A model generated the notes under the pieces. The model was not told where the DNA came from. It did no database searches and saw only the letters and a list, made by a program, of their open reading frames with translations. Shown piece by piece: positions 1 to 8,199 of a stretch of 64,000 bases of DNA. The stretch covers positions 186,001-250,000 of the forward strand of contig CAWBPR010000002.1 of assembly GCA_963790775.1 (NCBI GenBank), given 5' to 3'. Every line of letters begins with the position of its first letter. Position 1 is the stretch's first letter. The translations under genes were made by a program, and so were the position numbers. The DNA is from JASJBU01 sp963790775. Lineage in GTDB: Bacteria > Pseudomonadota > Gammaproteobacteria > Chromatiales > Chromatiaceae.

Positions 1-356
1 CTGGAGAGAGCGGCCTTGGCCTGTTCCGCCAGCGCGGCAAATGCCGGTTTGTCGTTCATTGCCAGATCCGCCAGCATCTTACGATCGATCTCGATATTGG
101 CGATATTCAGACCGTTGATCATGCGGCTGTAAGAGAGTCCGTTATCCCGCGCACCGGCGTTGATACGGGCAATCCACAGCGCGCGGAACTGACGCTTTTT
201 CTGACGACGGTCACGATAGGCATATTGACCGGCCTTGATGACCGCCTGTTTGGCGACCCGATAGACTTTGCTGCGGGCTCCATAATAACCCTTCGCCGCT
301 GCAAGCACTTTTTTATGACGGGCGTGTGCTTGTACACCACGTTTTACTCTTGGCAT
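1..356 (-). CDS. rplT: 50S ribosomal protein L20 (cut by window edge)
   Basis: Structural protein of the large ribosomal subunit, needed early in 50S assembly, binding 23S rRNA. The reading begins MPRVKRGVQAHARHKKVLAA and continues with the basic RRQKKRQFRALWIARINAG stretch typical of L20. About 118 codons lie inside the window and no stop is seen, so at most a residue or so is missing compared with the usual length near 118. It is last of the visible thrS-infC-rpmI-rplT series, 25 bases after rpmI. In gammaproteobacteria L20 represses its own operon by binding the mRNA upstream of rpmI; no such site was modelled here. Confidence 0.97.
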   Translation of the reverse strand, partial: MPRVKRGVQAHARHKKVLAAAKGYYGARSKVYRVAKQAVIKAGQYAYRDRRQKKRQFRALWIARINAGARDNGLSYSRMINGLNIANIEIDRKMLADLAMNDKPAFAALAEQAKAALS

Positions 357-381
357 CTTATATAATCCGCTTCGTTTGTGG

Positions 382-579
382 TTAGGCGTATGGCAGCATA
401 CGACGTGCAACAGCCGTATCGGCCTTGGCCAGCGTGGCTGGGGAACGCAACTGACGTTTCCGCTTGGTCGGCTTCTTCGTCAGGATATGCCGACGATGTG
501 AGGCGTTCCGTTTGAACGAACCGGATGAGGTGCGCTTGAACCGTTTGGCGGCACCTCGATTGGTCTTGATTTTTGGCAT
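382..579 (-). CDS. rpmI: 50S ribosomal protein L35
   Basis: Small basic protein of the large ribosomal subunit. The 65-residue product starts MPKIKTNRGAAKRFKRTSSG and has the family's SHRRHILTKK segment. A longer reading from an upstream codon at 609 is possible, but the MPKIKT start at 579 is the universal L35 N-terminus and gives the expected length. It lies between infC and rplT in the usual order, so it is probably co-transcribed with them and under L20 translational control. Confidence 0.97.
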   Translation of the reverse strand: MPKIKTNRGAAKRFKRTSSGSFKRNASHRRHILTKKPTKRKRQLRSPATLAKADTAVARRMLPYA

Positions 580-658
580 TGCTTCTACTCCGCGATTTGT
601 GGCGCACACTCAACTACACAAGTGACGCCAGATTGGTTAATGGGTTTCTCAGAAACCC

Positions 659-1177
659 TTACTTTTTCTTGGGGCCCAATACCATCACCATCTGACGGCC
701 TTCCATCATGGGTTTCTGCTCGACCTGTGCGTATTCCGCCAGATCCAACTCCACCCTTTCCAGAAGTTTCAGTCCGAGTTCGCGATGTGCATGTTCGCGA
801 CCACGAAACCGCATGGTGACCTTGGTCTTGTCCCCGTCTTCCAGGAAACGTATCAGGTTGCGTAGTTTTACCTGATAATCCCCTTCTCCCGTCCCTGGCC
901 GGAATTTGATCTCTTTGACTTGAACCTGCTTCTGCTTCTTTTTGGCGGCCTGTTTCTGCTTCTTCTGTTCAAAAACAAACTTACCGTAATCCATTACGCG
1001 GCATACCGGAGGCTCCGCGGTTGGTACGATCTCCACCAAATCCAATTTAGCTTCTTCGGCGGCCTGTATGGCCTCCCTGATCGAAACTATACCCACCTGT
1101 TCGCCATCCGGGCCCACCAGGCGTACCTGGGGTGCGTTAATGTCATCATTCAGGCGATGTTTTTTTGCTGCAGCGAT
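659..1177 (-). CDS. infC: Translation initiation factor IF-3, probable AUC start
   Basis: IF-3 binds the 30S subunit, prevents premature 50S joining and checks the start codon and initiator tRNA. The reading holds the N-terminal domain (HRLNDDINAPQVRLVGPDGE), a lysine-rich linker and the C-terminal domain (KEIKFRPGTGEGDYQVKLRN). There is no ATG, GTG or TTG at the family start. An ATC codon at 1177-1175 follows a GAGGAG Shine-Dalgarno with 6-base spacing and gives 172 residues. A GTG start at 1117 would delete conserved N-terminal residues. In E. coli infC starts with AUU, and IF-3 represses its own message by rejecting that codon; the AUC here predicts the same autoregulation. Start choice is inference, gene identity is firm. 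Confidence 0.95.
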   Translation of the reverse strand: MAAAKKHRLNDDINAPQVRLVGPDGEQVGIVSIREAIQAAEEAKLDLVEIVPTAEPPVCRVMDYGKFVFEQKKQKQAAKKKQKQVQVKEIKFRPGTGEGDYQVKLRNLIRFLEDGDKTKVTMRFRGREHAHRELGLKLLERVELDLAEYAQVEQKPMMEGRQMVMVLGPKKK

Positions 1178-1204
1178 AGCCGGCTCCTCCTCAAAGTTCT
1201 ATCC

Positions 1205-1240
1205 CGAAAAAGTAGAAAAGCACCGGAACAGCCGGTGCTT
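1205..1240 (-). terminator. Hairpin plus U-rich tract between thrS and infC
   Basis: A perfect 9-bp inverted repeat (AAGCACCGG at 1218-1226, CCGGTGCTT at 1232-1240) with a 5-base loop is followed, in minus-strand sense, by a U-rich run at about 1217-1206. This has the shape of a rho-independent terminator placed 5 bases after thrS and about 28 bases before the infC ribosome site. It may partly uncouple infC from thrS. It could also be a processing site. Confidence 0.65.
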
Positions 1241-1245
1241 CACAC

Positions 1246-3165
1246 TCAGTTCACTCGTTGTGTGGCTTCGGCATGCATGCGCAGGATGAAGTCATCCAAC
1301 GGCATACTACCCAGGTCTTCACCCTTACGGGTTCTTACAGCCACGGCGCCCTGCTCCATTTCCCGATCACCCACGACCAGCAGGTAGGGCACCCGCATTA
1401 ACGTGTGCTCGCGGATTTTAAAGCCAATCTTTTCATTTCTCAAGTCTGTTTCGACACGAAATCCTTTATCCCGCAAGCGTTTGTGGCAGTTTTTCACATA
1501 TTCTGTCTGCCGATCGGTGATATTCAGCAGAACCGCCTGCACCGGCGACAGCCATAAAGGCATCGCGCCGGCATAGTGTTCGATCAGAATCCCGATAAAA
1601 CGCTCGAGGGAACCCAGGATGGCGCGATGCAGCATGACCGGCACCTGCTTGCTGTTGTCCTCAGCGATATAATGGGCGTCCAGACGCCCCGGCATGGAGA
1701 AGTCGAGCTGTATGGTGCCCAACTGCCAGACCCGGTTCAGACAGTCGCGCAGGGAGAACTCGATCTTGGGTCCGTAGAATGCCCCCTCTCCCGGCTGCAG
1801 TTCCCAGTCCAGGTTCTTCTGGTTCAAAGCATCTTCAAGTGATTTCTCAGCTTTATCCCATACCTCATCTGATCCAACACGTTTTTCAGGTCGCGTTGAA
1901 AGTTTAATCAGGACATCCTCGAAGCCGAAATCCCGGTAGACCTCGAACAGCAGGTCGGTAAAGTCGGAGACCTCGGAGAGGATCTGCTCCTCGGTGCAGA
2001 AGATATGCGCATCGTCCTGCACGAAGTTACGCACCCGCATCAGCCCGTGCAGGGTGCCGGAAGGCTCGTTGCGGTGGCAGGAGCCGAACTCCGCCAGTCG
2101 CAGCGGCAGATCCCGGTAGCTCTTCAACCCATGATTGTAGATCTGGATATGCGCCGGACAGTTCATCGGCTTGATGGCGTAGTCCCGGTTCTCGGAATGC
2201 GTAGAGAAGATCATGTCGCCGAACTTGTCCCAGTGACCCGACTTCTCCCACAGTGAACGGTCGATCACCTGTGGGGTATGCACCTCCTGGTAACCGTGGT
2301 GGCGCAGCTTTTCACGGATATAGTGCTCGACGGCCAGATAGATCTGCCAGCCCTTGTCATGCCAGAAGATCATGCCCGGCGCCTCTTCCTGGGTATGGAA
2401 CAGGTCATGTGTCTTACCAAGCTTGCGATGATCGCGCTTCTCCGCTTCTTCGAGACGATGCAGATAGGCCGTCAGCTCTTTCTTGTCACGCCAGGCGGTG
2501 CCGTAGATGCGCTGCAGCATCTCGTTGTCGGAATTCCCGCGCCAGTAGGCGCCGGCCACTTTCATCAGTTTGAAGCCCTTGCCCAGTTTGCCGGTGCTCG
2601 GCAGGTGCGGGCCACGGCAGACATCGAACCATTCACCCTGGCGGTAGATCGAGACCTCTTCCCCTTCCGGAATGATGTCAGTGATGATCTCCACCTTGTA
2701 TTGTTCACCAAGCTCGCCAAAGGTCTTGATCGCCTGATCCCGGCCCCATACCTCACGCTGCAGCGGTAGATCCCGTTTGACGATCTCGTGCATGCGCTGC
2801 TCGATCTTCTTCAGATCCTCCAGAGTAAAGGGCTCATTGCGGGCGAAGTCGTAGTAGAAACCATCTTCGATGGCCGGACCGATTGTGACCTGGGTGCCAG
2901 GATAGAGCTCCTGCACCGCCTGAGCCATGACATGCGCGGCATCATGCCGCATCAGTTCGAGGGCATCCGCCTCGTCACGGCTGGTGACGATAGAGAGTTT
3001 GCTGTCTTCCTGCATGACAAAGGAGGTGTCCACCAACCTGCCGTCAATCTTGCCGGCCAGCGCGGCCTTGGCCAGACCAGGGCCGATATCGGCAGCGACA
3101 TCATGCACAGAGACCGGCTGATCATATTCACGGCTGGAACCGTCGGGGAGTGTGATTACAGGCAT
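1246..3165 (-). CDS. thrS: Threonyl-tRNA synthetase
   Basis: Class II aminoacyl-tRNA synthetase that charges tRNA-Thr in the cytoplasm. The 639-residue product matches the E. coli length (about 642). Domains in order: TGS (MPVITLPDGSSREYDQPV), the editing domain with HDAAHVMAQAV near residue 75, the catalytic core with motif 2 around FGSCHRNEPSGTLHGLMRVR and zinc ligands including C in MNCPAHIQIY, and the anticodon-binding domain near the C-terminus. It opens the run thrS-infC-rpmI-rplT, the standard gammaproteobacterial order. In E. coli ThrRS represses its own translation through a leader that mimics tRNA-Thr; I did not confirm such a fold here. Confidence 0.97.
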   Translation of the reverse strand: MPVITLPDGSSREYDQPVSVHDVAADIGPGLAKAALAGKIDGRLVDTSFVMQEDSKLSIVTSRDEADALELMRHDAAHVMAQAVQELYPGTQVTIGPAIEDGFYYDFARNEPFTLEDLKKIEQRMHEIVKRDLPLQREVWGRDQAIKTFGELGEQYKVEIITDIIPEGEEVSIYRQGEWFDVCRGPHLPSTGKLGKGFKLMKVAGAYWRGNSDNEMLQRIYGTAWRDKKELTAYLHRLEEAEKRDHRKLGKTHDLFHTQEEAPGMIFWHDKGWQIYLAVEHYIREKLRHHGYQEVHTPQVIDRSLWEKSGHWDKFGDMIFSTHSENRDYAIKPMNCPAHIQIYNHGLKSYRDLPLRLAEFGSCHRNEPSGTLHGLMRVRNFVQDDAHIFCTEEQILSEVSDFTDLLFEVYRDFGFEDVLIKLSTRPEKRVGSDEVWDKAEKSLEDALNQKNLDWELQPGEGAFYGPKIEFSLRDCLNRVWQLGTIQLDFSMPGRLDAHYIAEDNSKQVPVMLHRAILGSLERFIGILIEHYAGAMPLWLSPVQAVLLNITDRQTEYVKNCHKRLRDKGFRVETDLRNEKIGFKIREHTLMRVPYLLVVGDREMEQGAVAVRTRKGEDLGSMPLDDFILRMHAEATQRVN

Positions 3166-3681
3166 TGCTATCCCTCATCAGTGGTGACCCATACGTGAGG
3201 CCACATGAACAAAAAAGCCGGCCCTGTCGGTACGGCGCACATCACGGGCATGACCTTGGTAAAAATCACCAACAGCCACCCGCATCTTATTGATCGGCCG
3301 TGAAGGCTAACATATCAATAATCAATTCGCCACGAAGAACCTTGCCCGGCATGAACTGAGTGAGGAGCCAACTTCCGGTGTTCGGTTGCACTCAGCTCTC
3401 AGAATTTCAGAACCTGCTTAGCCATCATCAGGAAAATAAATCGCAGCAAGCGCATTCATCCGTCGAAAGGCGCGGATCATGAAAAACGTTCGAGAAGACA
3501 GTTTTTTTATTTAAGTTTTATGCAGGACTAGCCGCTTAATCCAGAATCAGCACAAACAATCAGATCATAACAGGACATTCACATTCTCTAATGGAGAGTA
3601 ATTGCAAATCCTCATCCGTAAAAAGATAGCTGTATGCCATAAATTTGAATATCTAACCACGAGTGAATAGATAAAAGAATA
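3166..3681. other. Divergent intergenic region thrS / FimV-like gene
   Basis: This 516-base stretch separates two divergent transcripts and must hold the thrS leader and promoter as well as the start of the GTPase module. An 8-bp inverted repeat (TTATTGAT at 3287-3294, ATCAATAA at 3314-3321) lies on the thrS side. The part from about 3470 to 3680 is A+T-rich compared with its surroundings. No convincing open reading frame, tRNA or clear sigma-70 pair was found. Confidence 0.5.
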
Positions 3682-4428
3682 GTGGAAACCTCTTCGCTGA
3701 TTATCCGGCTAAACAACAGCCCTGATGAGATAGAGCAAAGACGCATGGATGAAACATCTCTATTCGATGCGACTTTCCTTATTTCTGGCAATACCCAACT
3801 ACAGATCAACGTCCCTGCTGTGTGTGATAAAGCGGTGGAATACCTCGACCACGCAGTAACCCGAACAAAAAATGATCTGCGCAGCCACGTACAACGCATA
3901 TACCTTCATGTTGACAGGAAGGATGCAGACGCAGTCTATGGCGCCCTGTTAGATCTTTTCATCGTCCTCAAGGAGCGGGGACGACCACTTCGCGAACGCA
4001 TGCTCAGCGCCTCCAGGACAGTCCTTGATGAAGAGCGGTACCGCTCTCTGATGCTGCGTCTTGGTGTGGGCATTAAAGCCACTGATGCACTACCGCCTTC
4101 CAGGACATCATTGCTGAATAAAGGACTTACCGGCACTAATCAGTTGGTGTTAAAGCTAGAGTCCAGAGAAACATCACGACAGGATCCTCTTCAAGAAGCC
4201 CGTGATCATCTCGAATATGGACAGTTAGATGAGGCACGACAGGTGCTGGAGGCAGCCATACTCAGGGAGCCCCTTCGTCCGGAACTGCACCACGATCTGC
4301 TCGAAATCTACAAAAGCACGCATGCCAGAGAATCTTTTCTGGCAATGCACCGACAGCTCTGTGTCGATACCAATCCGGTAGCGGACGCTTGGCAGGCATT
4401 GGCTGCCTTTTTTGCTATGGAGATCTGA
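3682..4428 (+). CDS. FimV/TPR-like protein, first gene of a GTPase module
   Basis: Unnamed 248-residue cytoplasmic protein with no signal peptide or membrane segment. Residues about 170-248 (ARDHLEYGQLDEARQVLE, then LREPLRPELHHDLLEIYKS and ARESFLAMHRQLCV) resemble the paired-helix repeat at the C-terminus of FimV, the pilus-assembly and polarity protein. The N-terminal part is not recognised. The reading opens with GTG at 3682 without a good ribosome site; ATG at 3745 is an alternative. The stop lies 4 bases before the next gene, whose ribosome site overlaps this gene's last codons, so translation is probably coupled. The FimV resemblance suggests a scaffold role for the GTPase genes that follow; this is inference. 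Confidence 0.7.
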   Translation: METSSLIIRLNNSPDEIEQRRMDETSLFDATFLISGNTQLQINVPAVCDKAVEYLDHAVTRTKNDLRSHVQRIYLHVDRKDADAVYGALLDLFIVLKERGRPLRERMLSASRTVLDEERYRSLMLRLGVGIKATDALPPSRTSLLNKGLTGTNQLVLKLESRETSRQDPLQEARDHLEYGQLDEARQVLEAAILREPLRPELHHDLLEIYKSTHARESFLAMHRQLCVDTNPVADAWQALAAFFAMEI

Positions 4429-4432
4429 ATTC

Positions 4433-5629
4433 ATGGAGCTGAAGTCAAGACCGATTCGAGTGGCCGTGGTAGGAATGGACGAGCGGATGAAAAATGCACT
4501 ACGCATGTTTTTCCAGGGACCCTGCAAAAACCGATGCGTCATGGTGGAGGAAGGTTCCGCAGAAACCAGCATTATCGATCTGGATGCCTATCATGGTAAG
4601 GAGATTTTTGAGGAGTATCGAAAACGCCATCCTGACCAGCCGATGATTCTGATCTCACTCCATGAATCAGCAATTGAGAATGGATATTTTCTTCGTAAGC
4701 CGCTGAAAGCGAGTGAGTTGGTCTCGGCACTGAGGAAAGCAAGGCAAACATTGCAAGAGCAGCCAGGGAAGCCAGTACAGGTTACCGAGATAAAGCCTGT
4801 GGCGCCCACGCCAACAAACACCCAAGAACAACGGATCGCTCATCCGCCGAAGCAAGTTGCAGAGGAAACGAAGCGTAAAACGGAGAAAACCGAAGCGCCC
4901 TCAACTCATCATGCCGCCATGTATCTGGGAGAGCAGAACGCCAAGGTATTAATCGGCACCGCACCCGATATCGATCCCAATGACCCACAACAACTGGTCA
5001 ATGCTCACTACGATCCGAACAATTTTCTGCAAAACCATATTCAGCGTGCTTATATGTCGGCGGACGACAGTAACCGTTGTGTGCGCATGGAAACACCCCG
5101 TGGATCGATTTACATCAACCCCAACAGCCTTGATGTGTTGATTAAATTCAGTGAATTACAGTTACGTACACTGTCTGGGGTGCCAGTTGTCGAGAGCAGT
5201 TTTTCTGTTGCTGTTCTGGAAGCCGATTCCATAATCCAACAGGATGCTGATTCATTAATAATCAATCGAGAGGCCCTGCTCTGGAAGACCGCACTTTGGG
5301 CTTCGCGTGGCCGTATACCGGTTGGCACCCGCCTGGACATACCGGTCTTTATCCGCCGCTGGCCCAACCTGACGCGTCTGCTGCTTTTTCCTCATGCATT
5401 ACGTATTGCAGCTTTATGGGCTAATCAGCCTTATTCCTTGTTGGCTACGGCAAAGGCCCTGTGTATTCCGCAGCGTCATGTCTTTGGATTTTATAGCGCC
5501 GCCAACGCATTGGGGCTGGCCTCAACCAGTCAGCGCGCGGTGGACACACTTTTTGAACCCGCACCCTTGCAGCAGAACCGCCGACATAGTCTGTTCAGCA
5601 GAATCCTGAATCATTTACGTAAACTTTGA
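4433..5629 (+). CDS. Receiver-like domain protein with unknown C-terminal domain
   Basis: A 398-residue soluble protein. Residues about 6-110 look like a degenerate response-regulator receiver: a start strand IRVAVVGMDERMKNALRMF, a central strand ending in SIIDLDAY, and a late FLRKPLKASELVSALRKA where KP matches the conserved lysine-proline. The acidic pocket is not clearly complete, so it may be a pseudo-receiver. A charged Pro/Thr/Lys-rich linker (about 115-170) leads to a C-terminal domain of about 200 residues that I do not recognise. The ATG at 4433 was chosen because GGAGAT lies at a normal distance, overlapping the end of the upstream gene; a TTG at 4412 is less likely. It sits directly before the GTPase gene. 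Confidence 0.72.
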   Translation: MELKSRPIRVAVVGMDERMKNALRMFFQGPCKNRCVMVEEGSAETSIIDLDAYHGKEIFEEYRKRHPDQPMILISLHESAIENGYFLRKPLKASELVSALRKARQTLQEQPGKPVQVTEIKPVAPTPTNTQEQRIAHPPKQVAEETKRKTEKTEAPSTHHAAMYLGEQNAKVLIGTAPDIDPNDPQQLVNAHYDPNNFLQNHIQRAYMSADDSNRCVRMETPRGSIYINPNSLDVLIKFSELQLRTLSGVPVVESSFSVAVLEADSIIQQDADSLIINREALLWKTALWASRGRIPVGTRLDIPVFIRRWPNLTRLLLFPHALRIAALWANQPYSLLATAKALCIPQRHVFGFYSAANALGLASTSQRAVDTLFEPAPLQQNRRHSLFSRILNHLRKL

Positions 5630-5650
5630 GTACATCGAGCTTAATAACGG

Positions 5651-6187
5651 ATGAGTAACCACAAGATCATTTTTACCGGGCCGGTGGGGGCCGGCAAGAG
5701 TACGGCTATCGCCTCGATCAGTGATATTCCTCCCGTGTCCACGGATGAAGCCGCCAGCGACATGACGAAAAACCGCAAGGCTGCCACCACAGTGGCGATG
5801 GATTACGGCGTGATGAATCTGGATGGAACCGAGCGTATTCACTTATATGGCACTCCGGGTCAGGAGCGATTCGACTTTATGTGGGACATACTCACCGAAG
5901 GAGGCATTGGTCTCGTTCTGTTAGTGAACAATTCCCGGCCAGATCCATTCCAGGATATGCACTTTTTTCTCGATGCCTTTGGTGATTTTATCGGCCAAAC
6001 CCGCGTGGCTATCGGTGTGACCCGCATGGATGAAAGTGTTCGTCCTACGATCGCCGATTATCATCTGCAGTTGCAACAATCAGGACACAAGATCCCCATC
6101 TTTGAGGTGGATGCCCGTGAACGTCGGGATGTTTCACTGCTGGTTCAGGCGTTGCTCTATTCACTCGATCCAGGATTGGTGAATTGA
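5651..6187 (+). CDS. Small Ras-like GTPase (MglA/CvnD-type)
   Basis: Cytoplasmic switch GTPase of 178 residues. G1 is GPVGAGKST (about residues 10-18). G2 is probably the threonine pair in KAATTVAMDYG. G3 is LYGTPGQERFDFMW, where the usual Asp is replaced by Tyr-Gly as in stand-alone bacterial GTPases of the CvnD type. G4 is TRMD instead of NKxD. Such GTPases work with roadblock proteins as regulators: MglA/MglB in Myxococcus polarity and conservons in Streptomyces. Two roadblock-like genes follow immediately (stop to next start is 1 base), which supports a switch plus regulator. The target is unknown; the FimV-like neighbour hints at type IV pili or cell-pole functions. Confidence 0.88.
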   Translation: MSNHKIIFTGPVGAGKSTAIASISDIPPVSTDEAASDMTKNRKAATTVAMDYGVMNLDGTERIHLYGTPGQERFDFMWDILTEGGIGLVLLVNNSRPDPFQDMHFFLDAFGDFIGQTRVAIGVTRMDESVRPTIADYHLQLQQSGHKIPIFEVDARERRDVSLLVQALLYSLDPGLVN

Positions 6188-6188
6188 T

Positions 6189-6824
6189 ATGACAGAATAC
6201 CAACTGGCCGAAAATCTCTATATCGCCGTTACCCCTGCCGGTGCTTACTACGCCGTATCCGGAGCTGGAGGAAACCCTTCCCGGCAACTGCTCAGGGCAT
6301 TGTTGATGCAAGAGACAAGCCCATCATTATCACAAGAAGGTTTGAAAGAGCTGACCCTTTCCGATGACGATAACGTGCCCCTTGAACTCCTCTATCACGC
6401 GCAGAAACTCGGCTGGGTGGAAGGAATCAATGCACCAAAGAGCGTGCCGACCGGCGCCCTGGAAGACATAGTTCCTGATCTCCTGCCGGTGTTATCAGGA
6501 AGCGGTAAGGCCCTGCTTGCTGATAGCCAGGGGTTTTATGTTTCATCACAGGGGTTTGCTCATGAGACCGCCGAGGAACTATCTGCACTGAGCGCCGATA
6601 TTGCGTCTCTGCATGATCGCCATCATGGATTGTTGAAAAACAATTTGGGGCTGGGCACTGGGGCCTGGGCGGTAATCGATGCCGCCGGCAACAGCCAGGT
6701 GGGATTCTGGCCCCTGTTTGTCGGCGATCAGCGTTTCGTACTGGTCGTGGGAGGGATGCCACATTTCAACCAAACAGCCCTGACAACACTGATCTGGACC
6801 CTGAGCATAAGGTATGGGACCTGA
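6189..6824 (+). CDS. Predicted roadblock-fold partner of the GTPase
   Basis: A 211-residue soluble protein starting 1 base after the GTPase stop. The C-terminal half (about 95-211) shows a roadblock-like pattern: a strand GKALLADSQGFYVSSQGF, a helix ETAEELSALSADIASL, then GAWAVIDAAGNSQVGFWPLF and a strand RFVLVVGGM. The N-terminal 90 residues (ENLYIAVTPAGAYYAVSG) are not recognised and may be a small winged-helix-like region. The sequence is only loosely similar to LC7/roadblock, so the fold is inference from pattern and context. Tight spacing and the 1-base overlap with the next gene indicate one operon and coupled translation. Confidence 0.72.
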   Translation: MTEYQLAENLYIAVTPAGAYYAVSGAGGNPSRQLLRALLMQETSPSLSQEGLKELTLSDDDNVPLELLYHAQKLGWVEGINAPKSVPTGALEDIVPDLLPVLSGSGKALLADSQGFYVSSQGFAHETAEELSALSADIASLHDRHHGLLKNNLGLGTGAWAVIDAAGNSQVGFWPLFVGDQRFVLVVGGMPHFNQTALTTLIWTLSIRYGT

Positions 6825-7201
6825 TGACCCGACATCCGAAATGTCAACAAAACTCAAGCATGAATACTTTTATACCCATATCAAAAATTACTGCTTTAAC
6901 CAAAGCCACCAAACAGCCATACGCCAGCACATCAGAACACGACCTGCTGTCGATGGCATCCGGCCTTGATCTCAATTCCGTGCTGATTGAGATCCACCAA
7001 ACATCTAATTACAGGCTGAGCGCAACCGAATGCCAACAGCGCTATCAAACTGGAACTCGACATCACTCCGATGAACTTATGAAAGACCTATCAGACATCC
7101 AGTCAGGTTGCGGATATGAAAGGATCTTTTTCCATTACCAACATGAGCAAAAAACATTTCGACAACCTGGCGAAAGCCTTCGCCAGCCATCCATAAACTG
7201 A
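6824..7201 (+). CDS. Unknown small protein in the GTPase module
   Basis: A 125-residue reading begins at an ATG overlapping the stop of the preceding gene (TGATG), a typical coupling arrangement. I recognise no family. Residues about 40-100 (SEHDLLSMASGLDLNSVLIE and following) are plausible protein, while the last 25 residues are rich in Gln, Arg and Pro and look less natural. A second ATG at 6860 could be used. It fills the gap before the roadblock gene, and position is the main reason to accept it. It could be a fast-evolving small protein or a decayed gene. Confidence 0.45.
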   Translation: MTRHPKCQQNSSMNTFIPISKITALTKATKQPYASTSEHDLLSMASGLDLNSVLIEIHQTSNYRLSATECQQRYQTGTRHHSDELMKDLSDIQSGCGYERIFFHYQHEQKTFRQPGESLRQPSIN

Positions 7202-7224
7202 AGACAGGGGAAAGGAGAAACGCT

Positions 7225-7587
7225 ATGCGTGCAGATATGCTTAATTCAATCTTGAACGAATTGAACGGAACCTCAGCAGATATCGAGGCGTCCGGTGTAA
7301 TCTCTACCGACGGCCTGATGATGGCCTCGCAGATGCCAGCCGAACTGGATGAAGATCGAATTGGCGCGATGAGTGCCGCCATGCTCTCTCTAGGCGACCG
7401 CACCGCCCAGGAATTGTCGCGGGGAGCTCTTGAACAGGTACTTATCAAGGGTGAAAACGGTTACGTGTTGATGACCGGCGCCGGTGCTGAGGCCGTGGTT
7501 ACCGTCATGGCTAAGCCCAAGGCCAAACTTGGCCTAATTTTTCTTGATGTAAAACGAGCGGCGGAAAATATCTCTAAACTGATCTAG
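7225..7587 (+). CDS. Roadblock/LC7 domain protein (MglB-like)
   Basis: A 120-residue single-domain protein of the roadblock/LC7 family, small dimeric proteins that bind Ras-like GTPases as activators or scaffolds. The family pattern is clear: ILNELNGTSADIEASGVIST, GLMMASQMPAELDEDRIGAM, a helix GDRTAQELSRG, then EQVLIKGENGYVLMTGAG and the closing AKLGLIFLDVKRAAENISKL. A strong ribosome site (GGGGAAAGGAG) lies 6-7 bases before the ATG at 7225, stronger than for the other genes of the module, so this protein may be made in excess. It is the likely partner of the GTPase at 5651. Confidence 0.9.
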   Translation: MRADMLNSILNELNGTSADIEASGVISTDGLMMASQMPAELDEDRIGAMSAAMLSLGDRTAQELSRGALEQVLIKGENGYVLMTGAGAEAVVTVMAKPKAKLGLIFLDVKRAAENISKLI

Positions 7588-7839
7588 ACATCAAGCCAAT
7601 GAGGCGATTCAACCTAAACAGATCACCAGAAAAGGCACTATCAAACATCTTTGACTTCGGACTGATAATAGCCCCTGCGGCGGATTGCCAGTCAGAGTAG
7701 TAGATTAAAGTGCTACGAAGGGACGGCGACTGTGGTGTCTGACATGAATATGCCGTCCATCACTAGAATATACTCAATCGAGGGCTGTGAGCACAGATTA
7801 TCTGCCCCGAGACGGGAGTACTGATATGGAGATAGAATA

Positions 7840-8199
7840 ATGGCGGGAAAGGCATTCTTTTTTCAACGCATGAACGACCATGTTCAATACCTGAAAAAGA
7901 TTCAGGCGACCCTTGATGGAAAAGGGGAATTTCACGGGACGGATTTCCATGACTGCAAACTGGGAAAATGGCTCTATGGCCTAGGGCCTGAAGAGGCATC
8001 CGCTGTCAGTGACGAGGCAAGAAGCTTGTTTGACACACTGCTTGAACCTCATCAGCGTTTTCATGATTCGAGCCATGAGGCGGTGCAAAAGCATTTAGCA
8101 GGAGACAAAGAAGGGGCCAATGAGGCAGTCACGGAGATGCATAAGCTCTCAAATGTGCTGATTAAAAAATTGCTTGAAATAGACAAATTATCAAATTGA
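7840..8199 (+). CDS. Stand-alone CZB (chemoreceptor zinc-binding) domain protein
   Basis: A 119-residue soluble protein that is almost only a CZB domain. The family's metal ligands are visible: an early His in MNDHVQYLKKI, Cys in FHDCKLGKWLYG (the core CxLGxW signature), His in LEPHQRFHDSSHEAV. CZB domains bind zinc and respond to metal or to oxidants such as hypochlorite, usually attached to chemoreceptors or diguanylate cyclases. Here nothing is attached, so it may act in trans. A GGAG ribosome site precedes the ATG. It is about 250 bases after the roadblock gene; whether it belongs to that operon is unclear. Confidence 0.88.
   Translation: MAGKAFFFQRMNDHVQYLKKIQATLDGKGEFHGTDFHDCKLGKWLYGLGPEEASAVSDEARSLFDTLLEPHQRFHDSSHEAVQKHLAGDKEGANEAVTEMHKLSNVLIKKLLEIDKLSN

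Noticed and set aside
3166..3681. A T-box or tRNA-like leader before thrS
   Set aside because: T-boxes are rare in gammaproteobacteria and no conserved T-box sequence or anticodon-like specifier could be recognised.
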